Shown here: in pieces, positions 8,488 to 15,533 of the stretch | How positions within the stretch are numbered: the first letter of the stretch is position 1 | Layout of the letters: each line of letters begins with the position of its first letter | Assembly (NCBI GenBank): GCA_016926315.1 | Contig: JAFGOU010000262.1 | Span: 1-16,739 of the forward strand | Reading direction: 5' to 3' | Length of the DNA stretch: 16,739 nucleotides | Source of the DNA: Chitinispirillaceae bacterium | GTDB taxonomy: Bacteria > Fibrobacterota > Chitinivibrionia > Chitinivibrionales > Chitinispirillaceae | Notes under the pieces: generated by a model | The model's database searches: none | Seen by the model: the letters and a program-made list of their open reading frames with translations, nothing else | What the model was told of the DNA's origin: nothing | Program-made: the position numbers and the translations under genes

Positions 8488-9467
8488 CTGCTTCCAGAGG
8501 TTATAGATCGAACGGTGGCACTCATCGACAATGACGAAATCGAAAAATTCAGGCGGATACAGTTTTTATAACAGACCTCTTTGGGTGTCTGATTCTGCCA
8601 CTGGATCTCATAGAGCGACTGTTCTTCCGCACTTGGATCAAGGGGTTCCCCTTTTAAAATGGAATACATCCGCTGGATAGTACTGATGCAGACCTGGCTT
8701 GATTTATCGATGAAATTCGATTGGAGACGCTGAACGCCGTACAGTTCGGTGAATTTTCGTTTATCATCATTCGGTGTATATGCCTGGAACTCCTGTTCGG
8801 CCTGCTCCCCAAGGTTTTTTGTATCTACCAGAAACAATACCCGTTTTGCCTTGGCAAATTTCAAGAGGCGATATACCGAGGTGATGGCCGTAAACGTTTT
8901 TCCGCTGCCTGTCGCCATCTGGACAAGGGCTTTGGGACGGTTGTTTCGGAAAGAGATTTCGAGGTTTGTTATCGCTTTTTGCTGACACTTCCGCAAGCCT
9001 ACAGGATCAAGTGCAGGAATCTGCTGAAGCCGCTTTCTAAGGGTGCTTTCCTGTTGCAGCTGCTCCTGGATAGTCGCTGGTTGAGGAAAGGTGAAAATCT
9101 CACGAGCGCGAGGGGCAGGATCGCGGTTATCGGTAAATCGAGTTTCGATACCCGTGCTTTCACATATAAAAGGAAGGTCGGAAGTACGGATGTATTTTAA
9201 CTCACTTTTTCCGTATCGTTCCGCTTGTTCCTCTACCTTACTGAGGGGAACTCCTTCTTTTTTCGCCTCAATGACTCCGACAGGTTTCCTGTCAATAAAC
9301 AAAACATAATCCGCCTCGCCGCTGTCGGTGGGATATTCTCGAACGGCTATCCCGAGTCCTGCACCGGGATTGAACTCCTTCATGTTCTGAATGACCCAGC
9401 CAGCATCATTGAGCATGCGGTCGATCGTTTCGCGGGCTTTTTGTTCGGGAGTGATCATTAAATCCAT
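8361..9467 (-). CDS. hsdR: HsdR restriction subunit, N-terminal fragment (frameshifted gene)
   Basis: This fragment holds the nuclease and first motor lobe of a type I restriction subunit. The PD-(D/E)xK-type nuclease is seen as GEADYVLF (Asp53) followed by VIEAKK (Glu67, Lys69), and Walker A is MATGSGKTF at 184-192. Homology to HsdR ends at residue 301 (position 8565). After that the reading frame gives about 66 unrelated residues before a stop at 8361. The ATG at 9467 is first in frame; ATG codon 4 at 9458 has an upstream GGA and is an alternative. HsdR normally cuts DNA after ATP-driven translocation by the R2M2S complex. As sequenced, this fragment lacks DEAD-box motif II and the second lobe, so it should not translocate. 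The gene leads the operon, downstream of the promoter candidate at 9564-9572. Confidence 0.9.
   Translation of the reverse strand: MDLMITPEQKARETIDRMLNDAGWVIQNMKEFNPGAGLGIAVREYPTDSGEADYVLFIDRKPVGVIEAKKEGVPLSKVEEQAERYGKSELKYIRTSDLPFICESTGIETRFTDNRDPAPRAREIFTFPQPATIQEQLQQESTLRKRLQQIPALDPVGLRKCQQKAITNLEISFRNNRPKALVQMATGSGKTFTAITSVYRLLKFAKAKRVLFLVDTKNLGEQAEQEFQAYTPNDDKRKFTELYGVQRLQSNFIDKSSQVCISTIQRMYSILKGEPLDPSAEEQSLYEIQWQNQTPKEVCYKNCIRLNFSISSLSMSATVRSITSGSRCWITSILSSSGLPPHLMPALLAFSTRTSYPSIHMRTPLPTG
8563..8567 (-). other. hsdR: Frameshift point in hsdR (A5 run where A6 is expected)
   Basis: On the coding strand, TAT-AAA-AAC-TGT is read in the first frame, but HsdR homology continues as Lys-Leu-Tyr-Pro-Pro-Glu-Phe-Phe from AAA-CTG-TAT. 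One extra A in the run restores a single frame through the DECH motif. The full span 6706-9467 is 2762 bases, one short of 921 codons. The run is short, which makes large-scale transcriptional slippage unlikely. The U-AAA-AAC context is only a partial match to a -1 slippery heptamer. A homopolymer sequencing error or a recent mutation are the simplest explanations. Confidence 0.9.
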
Positions 9468-9498
9468 TCCAGTTTATCATCAGCACATTCCTCATCGT

Positions 9499-9522
9499 CA
9501 GCATTTAATCGAAGGAATGCTG
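9499..9522. repeat. 24-base palindrome in the hsdR leader
   Basis: Two 7-base arms, CAGCATT at 9499-9505 and AATGCTG at 9516-9522, flank a 10-base centre. It lies between the promoter candidate and the hsdR start. It could be an operator for a dimeric regulator or a small leader hairpin. There is no T run after it, so it is not a terminator. Confidence 0.35.
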
Positions 9523-9563
9523 CCTTTATACAACATTGCTGGTACGTAAATGACTCCAAAGCA

Positions 9564-9572
9564 ATTATATCA
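9564..9572 (-). promoter_or_regulatory. Extended -10 promoter candidate for hsdR and the operon
   Basis: The minus strand reads TGATATAAT, a perfect extended -10 element, about 97 bases before the hsdR ATG. A TTGACA lies at 9580-9585, but only 10 bases separate it from TATAAT, so it cannot act as a standard -35. Extended -10 promoters can work without one. Transcription would start near 9557 and leave a leader of about 90 bases that contains the palindrome at 9499-9522. Confidence 0.45.
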
Positions 9573-9781
9573 TAATCATTGTCAATAGGATGGAAGATTT
9601 ATCTGGTTCAAAAATCAAACTGACGAAGCAGAAAAAACTGTTTCTAATACAGCTTCACGTCATGAGGAAACGCATACGTTATTGATGAGCAAAACCGGCC
9701 ATTTCCATCCTTGAGTCCTGTCATCGGCGTAGTTATTCTCCATCGTTCACTTATGGTGAATACATTGCCACAAACAACTTA

Positions 9782-12034
9782 TTATATACCGAGCTTCTTC
9801 AGCTTCCGGAACAGCGTCGCCTTATGCACCCCGAGCCGCTGCGACGCTTTTTCCTTGTTGCCGCCCACCTCTTTGAGCACGGCGTTGATGTACATCTTTT
9901 CGAGCTCGTCGAAGTTGTCGATGCGGGCGAGTACGTCGCTCTCCGAACCGCCAACGGTTTTTCTCATCGCGGCCGGCAGGTGCTGCACCTGCACCATCTC
10001 TTCCTTGCAAAAAACGAATGCGTGCTCGATGAGATTCTCCAGCTCGCGGATATTGCCCGGAAAATCATGGGCCAGGATCACCTCCATGGCCTCCTGCGAA
10101 ATACCCTTGACCCCTTTTGAAAAACGGGCGTTGAACCGCTCGATGAAGTGGTCGCACAGCAGCGGAATGTCACAGCGGCGGTCGCGCAGCGGCGGCAGCG
10201 CGACGGCGACGACATTGATCCGGTAAAAAAGGTCTTCGCGGAACGTCCCTTTTTTTACCATGTCGTCGAGATCGCGGTTGGTGGCCGCGACAACGCGGAC
10301 ATCGGTTTTAACGGTGCTTGTGGCGCCGAGCGGTTCGTATTTCCGCTCCTGGAGCACCCGGAGCAGCTTGACCTGCATGGCCGGCGAAATATCGCCGATT
10401 TCATCGAAGAAAATCGTCCCCCCTTCGGCAAGCGCGAACTTGCCGGGCTTGTCCTTCTTTGCATCGGTAAACGCTCCGGCACGGTAGCCGAAAAGTTCCG
10501 ATTCGAGCAGGGTGTCGGGCAGGGCCCCGCAATTGATCGCGATAAAGGGTTTTCCCTTGCGGGACGAAAGATCGTGCAGCGACTGGGCGACGAGTTCCTT
10601 TCCGGTACCGCTCTCTCCGGATATAAAGACCGGCGCCTCGGCACAGGCAATCTCCGGAAGTGTGTCGAAAATCTTTCGCATGTCAGGGCTTCTGCTCACC
10701 ATGGAGTGGAACCTCGCCTTTTCTAGCAGCTCATAGCGAAGACCCGCAACCAGCGCCTCGGCCTTCTGTGTCGCCTCACGCTGTTTGGCCAGTTTCATCT
10801 CCTGCTCCTGTCGCGCCAGGGTGACCTCTTCCACCTGCACCAGGCACCCCGCCGTATCGCCGGTACCTGAACCAAGCGGGGTGATATGCCAATCAAACCA
10901 CCGCTTTGGGGAACCCGAGGAACCCTCTGCCGCTCCCTCACCGCCTATAGAGGTCTCGCGCTGGAGGCCCGCTCCGGAACAAATACGCTCTTTTCCCTCC
11001 GCCGTGAGCGCCATGAGCGAGAACAAATCTAATACGCCCTCTCTCTCGGTATGCGCGAACATGTTCCTGAACGCCTGATTCATATCGAGCAAACTGCCCT
11101 CGCGGCTCATAAGCGCGATCCCTATGGGAGACTGCTGAAAGATGGTCCTGAACCGCTCTTCGCTCGCCTTGAGCTTTGCCTCGCCCGCAACCTGTTCCGA
11201 GACGTCGATGATACAGGTCCTGATACCGTTTATGGTACCCTCGCGCACGATGGGGGCGGCGTTGATGAGCACGTGCAAAACCGTTTTGTGTCGGGTTGAA
11301 AAACGGTAAATGGACGGGTTGCCGAAGTCACCGTGGAAAATATTGCTCATGTCCGTGGCGATCCGTTCACGGTCTTCGGGAAAAATAAACTCATTGGCGT
11401 TGACCCCCTTTTCGATATCCTCCTGCGAAAACCCGAAGGCCTTGATTCCTATTGTGTTAATGTAGGTAAGATTAAGCGACGTGTCCATTTCGGCGATTAT
11501 ACCCGGCAGCAGATCCGCCGTCTCCTTGAAACGCTGTTCGCTCTCACGCAGCGCCCGTTCCATGTTTTTTCGCGACGTAATATCGAGCATGGAAACCAGA
11601 CTGTGGGTCGTGCCGGGTATCATTGCCACGGTTGCCAGCACCCACCGGATGGCGTGATCCTTGTCGATAACGCGGAACTCGTACTCCGAAGGAGCGCTCT
11701 CCGGGTACTTGCGCCGGGCGAAGTGATATGCGGCGCACATCGGGATATCCTCGGGCAGAACAAAATCGGTCCACTTTCTTTTATAGCGAACCTCGTCGCT
11801 CGAAAACCCTATGATGTCCTGAATCCGTCGATTCGCCATGATGACCATCATATCTTCCCTGATCACCACCATGCCGGTCCCGCTGTTTTCAAACGCGGTC
11901 CGGTGCTCCAATTCGCTTTTTGACAGCTCCTGCTGTTCTTTTTCGATCTGGCCTGCCCAATCCTCCAGTTCGCGGATCCGTTTCTGAGCTTCCTCAAGGT
12001 TATGCGGCAGGATCTCTTTCTCATGTTCGCTCAT
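9782..12034 (-). CDS. Sigma-54-dependent transcriptional activator with three PAS domains
   Basis: This 750-residue cytosolic enhancer-binding protein has an N-terminal coiled-coil (about 5-42), then three PAS domains (about 44-155, 165-285, 292-408), a linker helix, an AAA+ sigma-54 interaction domain and a Fis-type helix-turn-helix (about 705-748). Walker A is GESGTGKE (473-480), Walker B TIFFDEIGDI (540-549), and the arginine-finger region FREDLFYR (598-605). The loop that contacts sigma-54 reads GAFTDA (520-525) instead of GAFTGA. The PAS domains would sense a small ligand, redox state or energy signal; no haem or flavin residue could be assigned. There is no receiver domain or membrane segment, so signalling is probably direct. 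The ATG at 12034 has AGGGAGA 6 bases upstream. It is 102 bases after the barrel gene and may regulate that operon or distant genes. Confidence 0.95.
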   Translation of the reverse strand: MSEHEKEILPHNLEEAQKRIRELEDWAGQIEKEQQELSKSELEHRTAFENSGTGMVVIREDMMVIMANRRIQDIIGFSSDEVRYKRKWTDFVLPEDIPMCAAYHFARRKYPESAPSEYEFRVIDKDHAIRWVLATVAMIPGTTHSLVSMLDITSRKNMERALRESEQRFKETADLLPGIIAEMDTSLNLTYINTIGIKAFGFSQEDIEKGVNANEFIFPEDRERIATDMSNIFHGDFGNPSIYRFSTRHKTVLHVLINAAPIVREGTINGIRTCIIDVSEQVAGEAKLKASEERFRTIFQQSPIGIALMSREGSLLDMNQAFRNMFAHTEREGVLDLFSLMALTAEGKERICSGAGLQRETSIGGEGAAEGSSGSPKRWFDWHITPLGSGTGDTAGCLVQVEEVTLARQEQEMKLAKQREATQKAEALVAGLRYELLEKARFHSMVSRSPDMRKIFDTLPEIACAEAPVFISGESGTGKELVAQSLHDLSSRKGKPFIAINCGALPDTLLESELFGYRAGAFTDAKKDKPGKFALAEGGTIFFDEIGDISPAMQVKLLRVLQERKYEPLGATSTVKTDVRVVAATNRDLDDMVKKGTFREDLFYRINVVAVALPPLRDRRCDIPLLCDHFIERFNARFSKGVKGISQEAMEVILAHDFPGNIRELENLIEHAFVFCKEEMVQVQHLPAAMRKTVGGSESDVLARIDNFDELEKMYINAVLKEVGGNKEKASQRLGVHKATLFRKLKKLGI

Positions 12035-12040
12035 GGTTGC

Positions 12041-12047
12041 TCTCCCT
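12041..12047 (-). promoter_or_regulatory. Shine-Dalgarno fixing the sigma-54 activator start
   Basis: AGGGAGA lies 6 bases before the ATG at 12034, supporting this start and independent translation from the upstream barrel gene. Confidence 0.7.
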
Positions 12048-12106
12048 ACCCTTTCCGATAGCGGCGAAACTACCCTGTGTAACCAAGGAAAATAGTAATA
12101 GTCAGC

Positions 12107-12137
12107 GGTACGGTGAGGATTTTCAGGCAGGTACGGT
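12107..12137. repeat. Direct repeat GGTACGGT, 23-base period
   Basis: GGTACGGT occurs at 12107-12114 and again at 12130-12137, at the end of the barrel gene and in the gap before the sigma-54 activator. The same octamer appears in reverse orientation at 16089-16096, in another gap of this block. Two sites about two helical turns apart could bind a regulator, but the short length makes chance plausible. Confidence 0.25.
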
Positions 12138-13759
12138 TACCATTTCGAGATCAGCACAAGTTCCACTCCGGAAAACTCCGGTTTGTTCACGCACACTCCG
12201 CCGGCGCAGATCTTGCCCTTTTTCCGTTTTCCCGCAAAAACCGTCAGATCGTGCCGCGAACGGATGGTCCAGTTGATCTGTGCGCCCAGCCACCGGTCGA
12301 TCCGGTCGCTGGTCTGGGACACCGGCTCCACCGAAAATTCCCCGAAAAGCGAAAGCGAGACACGCGGCGCGGACGCGCGTGCGACCGACAGCGAATACAA
12401 CTGGTGGTAAAACGTACGACGCGAATAGTGGATCATGCTCCATTGATGCTCAAACCCGCCCTGCAGGGAATGATTGTCTACGATTCCCCAGTCACCGCCC
12501 GCAACGAAATTAACATTTCTCGCGTCAACCGACTGCTGGTAACCGGTTCCCGCAACCCAGTCGATGTTCCCGGGCAGGACCATCTCCCCTTTCAGAAAAA
12601 TATCGCTGTAATCGGCCGCCGGATACACGATGCCGCGGGCGTCGGTGGAATCACCGAAAAAATCAAAACACCGGAGAAACGGTTCGCTCCTGCGCGACCA
12701 CGGCTCCCGCCGGGTCATCGCCCTGCTGGCGTTCAGTGAGATATTGTTCTCATCGCTGATCGCCCAGGTTGCCTCCCCGTGAAGTGCGGTATGATTATTG
12801 GCGTCAATCACCGGCTGCGCCCGGTTCATGAGCGAAAAAGCGTGCTCCTTAAGGGCCGGCGGAGGAGTATTCAGCATCGCCAGCGTGTTTTTCGACTGCA
12901 CGGTTCTCACGTCGCTGAAATCGAAGGAGTCGTATTGCGCGGCTTCGATCTGCAGGGTGACGTTCCCTATGAACGAATGGGCGGTTGAATACCATGCCGT
13001 GCCGCCGGACCCAAGGGGATTTTTCGACAGCGTCCCTTCCGGCACGCTTCCGAAATCCTTTGCGGCGAATTCGAAATAGACCGCTCCCCGGTCGCCATGC
13101 AGCTGAAAATATCCCGAGCCCCACCGGCTCAGGTGCCCGGACTCCAAAAAGGCGGATTGCACGCCGGTAATCCCCGCATAACCGAAACGAACCGGCGTCA
13201 GGCGGAACTCGGCGCCCTGTATCGGACGCAGCCGTGAACCGGCGAAATCGCGCGGTTTCCCGCTGAAGGCGGTAATATCGATATACCTGTTCGTAAACTG
13301 CACCTGCATGCCGTCGATGTTGGAGTTGTACCGGAGATCGCGGTTGCGCAGGGATTTGAGGGTAAGGCCCCTGCCAAGCAGCGCATACAACGTACCGGCG
13401 GTCAGGGAGAGCCCCCGGTGCCGCCAGGTCACCCACCGTTCGTACAAGCCGTGACCGGAGGTATCGCTTGACCAGTCCGGCGGCGGAAGGTGCGCCTCGT
13501 ACACCATGTTCGCTTCAAAATCCCCATAGGCAAGGGAAAGCGCGGCCCAATCTTCAAACTGGTTCTCCCGCGTCAAATCCTCTGCTTCTGCATTGCGTGC
13601 AGCGTAGAGATATTGGTCACCGGCAATGCGTCCCGCGTTTTCGCCGCCCGATGCGGAAAACGTCAGCAGGAACAGCACTGCCACCGGAGCCACGAACTGA
13701 ATCCTCCCTTGTCCGCGCCAGCCTCTCATCACCCCTCCGGCCTCCCGCGCTTTGGTCAT
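12137..13759 (-). CDS. Outer-membrane beta-barrel protein, DUF6029-like
   Basis: This 540-residue protein has a signal peptide: basic residues, then a hydrophobic core (FVAPVAVLFLLTFSASGG) and a likely cleavage near residue 40. The mature part is rich in alternating polar/hydrophobic strands and aromatic residues and ends in a Trp, as expected for an outer-membrane barrel. The segment ALLGRGLTLKSLRNRDL followed by NSNIDGMQVQF resembles the conserved glycine-rich block of DUF6029 proteins, which are known mainly from Bacteroidota. The role of DUF6029 is not known. The ATG at 13759 overlaps the tlpA-like stop by one base (TGATG) and has AGGAG 5 bases upstream; a GTG one codon earlier would be too close to it. 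Downstream of two thioredoxin-fold genes, it may help assemble or use redox-matured surface proteins, which is inference. The DUF6029 label is moderate; the barrel call is firmer. Confidence 0.8.
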   Translation of the reverse strand: MTKAREAGGVMRGWRGQGRIQFVAPVAVLFLLTFSASGGENAGRIAGDQYLYAARNAEAEDLTRENQFEDWAALSLAYGDFEANMVYEAHLPPPDWSSDTSGHGLYERWVTWRHRGLSLTAGTLYALLGRGLTLKSLRNRDLRYNSNIDGMQVQFTNRYIDITAFSGKPRDFAGSRLRPIQGAEFRLTPVRFGYAGITGVQSAFLESGHLSRWGSGYFQLHGDRGAVYFEFAAKDFGSVPEGTLSKNPLGSGGTAWYSTAHSFIGNVTLQIEAAQYDSFDFSDVRTVQSKNTLAMLNTPPPALKEHAFSLMNRAQPVIDANNHTALHGEATWAISDENNISLNASRAMTRREPWSRRSEPFLRCFDFFGDSTDARGIVYPAADYSDIFLKGEMVLPGNIDWVAGTGYQQSVDARNVNFVAGGDWGIVDNHSLQGGFEHQWSMIHYSRRTFYHQLYSLSVARASAPRVSLSLFGEFSVEPVSQTSDRIDRWLGAQINWTIRSRHDLTVFAGKRKKGKICAGGVCVNKPEFSGVELVLISKW

Positions 13760-14280
13760 CACCGCTCCTGCGACAGCAGTGCGGCAATGATCTTTTCCAC
13801 CTTTTTCTCGTCACCCTTCTGAAATCCCTGATGCGTATAGACGATGTTTCCCTGCGCATCCAGGACGAACAGCTGCGGGACGTTGGACACATGGAACGCC
13901 TTGCAAACATCCTTCTTCCCGTCCAGCAGGATGGTGTACGGCAGTTTGTAGGTACGGATGACTCCGGGTATCTGGGATTCGGTTTTATTATCATCCACCG
14001 AAAGGGAGAACATCTGCATGCCACTTGGCGCGTAGGCGGCATACACCTTTTTCATGCTCTTCATTTCAAGGATGCAGGAAGCGCACCAGGTTGCCCAGAA
14101 ATTGATCACGATCGGTCCCTTTCCAAGGTGCTGATCGAGATTGATCGTTTCACCCCTGAGCGTCTTGAGAGAGAACATCGGCGCTTTTTCCGCCGACCGG
14201 TCCTGACCGAGCAGGGCACACGAGCATAGAACCACCAGACACCAACTCCCCGCCAGTTTCCTCCGCAACGGATACCCCAT
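13759..14280 (-). CDS. TlpA/ResA-type periplasmic thioredoxin
   Basis: This 173-residue protein is an exported thiol-disulfide oxidoreductase of the TlpA/ResA/AhpC-TSA class. It has an N-terminal signal segment (KLAGSWCLVVLCSCALLGQ) that could be cleaved by signal peptidase I or, less classically, carry a lipid on Cys21. The active site is WCASC at 65-69, within FWATWCASC. The cis-proline is in SNVPQ (Pro135), and the central insertion typical of TlpA lies between about residues 90 and 130. Such proteins reduce or exchange disulfides in cytochrome maturation or in other envelope proteins; the partner is not visible. It starts 4 bases after the upstream stop, with AGGAG 7 bases before the ATG, and overlaps the barrel gene. 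Two other visible Cys residues (Cys126 and the signal-region pair) are outside the active site. Confidence 0.92.
   Translation of the reverse strand: MGYPLRRKLAGSWCLVVLCSCALLGQDRSAEKAPMFSLKTLRGETINLDQHLGKGPIVINFWATWCASCILEMKSMKKVYAAYAPSGMQMFSLSVDDNKTESQIPGVIRTYKLPYTILLDGKKDVCKAFHVSNVPQLFVLDAQGNIVYTHQGFQKGDEKKVEKIIAALLSQER
13765..13769 (-). promoter_or_regulatory. Shine-Dalgarno choosing ATG 13759 for the barrel gene
   Basis: AGGAG with a 5-base spacer (CGGTG) precedes ATG 13759. The alternative GTG at 13762 would have a spacer of 2 bases, so it is rejected. Confidence 0.7.
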
Positions 14281-14284
14281 GTAT

Positions 14285-15523
14285 CTACTCCTGCAAAAGG
14301 TTGATTTTCAGGGACTGTACGATCTCCCGTGTTGCTATAACCTGAAGAAAGGCGATGACCGAGAGATCCCGTCCCGCATACGCCGAACAATCAAAGGTAA
14401 AAACCACCCGTTGTTCCCGACCGGTTACTTCAAGGCCGCGTGCCTCCGGCGAGAACCCTCTGAACACGGCATGAAAATATTTCTGGCCGTTGTTTCCCGG
14501 TGGCGCGTCAAAACCAAAAAAATCCTCGACGAGCGCGACGAAAAGTCCGGCGCCGTCAACGCCCTGTGTGATGGACACTGTTCCGGACGCCGCCAAGGAG
14601 TCCCGCCGGACCGCGTCAAAGGACAGCTCCGGCGCACCGCGCTGCGACAACGCCGCTTCGATGGCCCCGGTTGCCTGTGCGATGAATGTTTTCTCATCGG
14701 AAAACCGGACGACTCCCCCGTTGATGCGCACCGACGGGAGCGTCGGTATGCCATAATAGCCCACCCTTTCCATCTGTTCTCCCGGCACGGCCTGATAAAA
14801 CGGGTCGTTCGATGCCGGAAAATTGGCATGAAACGAAATTTTATTTACCATATCCTTGAACTGTGGAAGCCCTTCCAGGAGGCGATCGACTGCCGTGCCC
14901 ACAATCGGACATCCGGGACAGCTGACATTCGAGAAGTATTCAATGACCACGGACCGTACGGGCTCCAGAACCATCCTGGCCTGCGCCGTAAGAGACGCTG
15001 AAACCACGATCACGGTATCGCTGCTGCGGTAATTGTTCAAGCGGGCACCAACGACGTAGGTGCCGGAAGGCATCCCTGAAAGCGATAACGGAGCACTTCC
15101 GACATCGACGGCATTGAGCGATACCATTGCCCCGTCCGGGGCGGTTTCCACGGCAAGCGACCCCGCCGCAGCCCGCTGGAGCTCGAACCGCACCTCGGTA
15201 CTCCGGCGATGCATCACCTCCACGGTGTGTACCGCCGGATTCGCCTGAAAGTTCGGATAAAAAAGGTGCAGGGTATGCCTGCCTGCCGGAACATTTTCGA
15301 TCGTTGCCGGCGTCACCAAGCCGGTGGTCCGGTAGTCAAGAAACACCCGCGCCGGCAGATTGTTTTTTTCAAGAACGAACAGCGAACCCCGTCCGGCATC
15401 GGCGGCCGGCTGGATTCCCATATTCGTCGAGCAGGAGAAGGCACCGGCGGCCGCGATCATGAGATACACAAAACGGCGAACCGTTCGTGCAGAAACCGGA
15501 GTACCTGACGGTCGTATCTCCAT
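14285..15523 (-). CDS. Lipoprotein with two PEGA-like repeats and Omp28-like thioredoxin fold
   Basis: From ATG 15523 the product is 412 residues. The frame is open upstream to 15649, but this start places a signal peptide correctly (RRFVYLMIAAAGAFSC, lipid Cys31) and leaves 10 bases after the preceding stop. After the Cys come two PEGA-like beta repeats (about 46-118 and 121-187). A thioredoxin-like domain follows, with CPGC at 202-205 and GIPTLP at 258-263 containing the likely cis-proline. The last 90 residues (VALVEDFFGF, KYFHAVFRGF, VIAFLQ...REIVQSLK) match the C-terminal half of Omp28-family outer-membrane proteins. It is probably anchored in the envelope and either exchanges disulfides or holds a redox-active surface domain. 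The neighbouring TlpA is a plausible partner. The lipobox has Ala rather than Leu at -3, which is atypical. The function of Omp28 itself is not established. Confidence 0.85.
   Translation of the reverse strand: MEIRPSGTPVSARTVRRFVYLMIAAAGAFSCSTNMGIQPAADAGRGSLFVLEKNNLPARVFLDYRTTGLVTPATIENVPAGRHTLHLFYPNFQANPAVHTVEVMHRRSTEVRFELQRAAAGSLAVETAPDGAMVSLNAVDVGSAPLSLSGMPSGTYVVGARLNNYRSSDTVIVVSASLTAQARMVLEPVRSVVIEYFSNVSCPGCPIVGTAVDRLLEGLPQFKDMVNKISFHANFPASNDPFYQAVPGEQMERVGYYGIPTLPSVRINGGVVRFSDEKTFIAQATGAIEAALSQRGAPELSFDAVRRDSLAASGTVSITQGVDGAGLFVALVEDFFGFDAPPGNNGQKYFHAVFRGFSPEARGLEVTGREQRVVFTFDCSAYAGRDLSVIAFLQVIATREIVQSLKINLLQE
14288..14292 (-). promoter_or_regulatory. Shine-Dalgarno fixing the tlpA-like start
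   Basis: AGGAG lies 7 bases before ATG 14280 and within the end of the preceding gene, which supports this start and coupling. Confidence 0.65.
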
Positions 15524-15533
15524 CCGCTGTTTT

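Larger units (their letters stand above)
9468..9781. other. Intergenic region between restriction island and sigma-54 regulator
   Basis: This 314-base AT-rich stretch has no convincing gene. Transcription of the sigma-54 regulator enters from the right, and hsdR transcription begins toward the left. It holds an extended -10 promoter candidate, a 24-base imperfect palindrome, and a small repeat TTCAC-N5-GTGAA at 9746-9760. No GC-rich hairpin followed by a T run is present after the regulator stop. A 31-codon plus-strand ORF from 9590 is considered chance. No tRNA gene or direct-repeat attachment site was seen. Confidence 0.6.

Noticed and set aside
8361..8562. C-terminal tail of the N-terminal HsdR fragment
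   Set aside because: These roughly 66 codons are an off-frame reading of the HsdR motor and not a real domain.
8560..8570. Programmed -1 frameshift in hsdR
   Set aside because: The U-AAA-AAC heptamer is only partly slippery, no downstream structure is evident, and HsdR is not known to use frameshifting.
9580..9585. Perfect TTGACA on the minus strand as a -35 box
   Set aside because: It is 10 bases from TATAAT, and at 17 bases the -10 position reads GCTTTG, so it does not form a standard promoter.
9590..9685. 31-codon plus-strand ORF in the intergenic region
   Set aside because: AGG lies too close to the ATG to act as a ribosome site, and the peptide shows nothing recognisable.
9746..9760. 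TTCAC-N5-GTGAA as a terminator for the sigma-54 gene
   Set aside because: The stem is only 5 pairs, AT-rich, and has no T run after it.
13468..14229. Plus-strand ORF of 253 codons
   Set aside because: It is antisense to the TlpA-like and barrel genes; GC-rich coding DNA commonly leaves such open frames.
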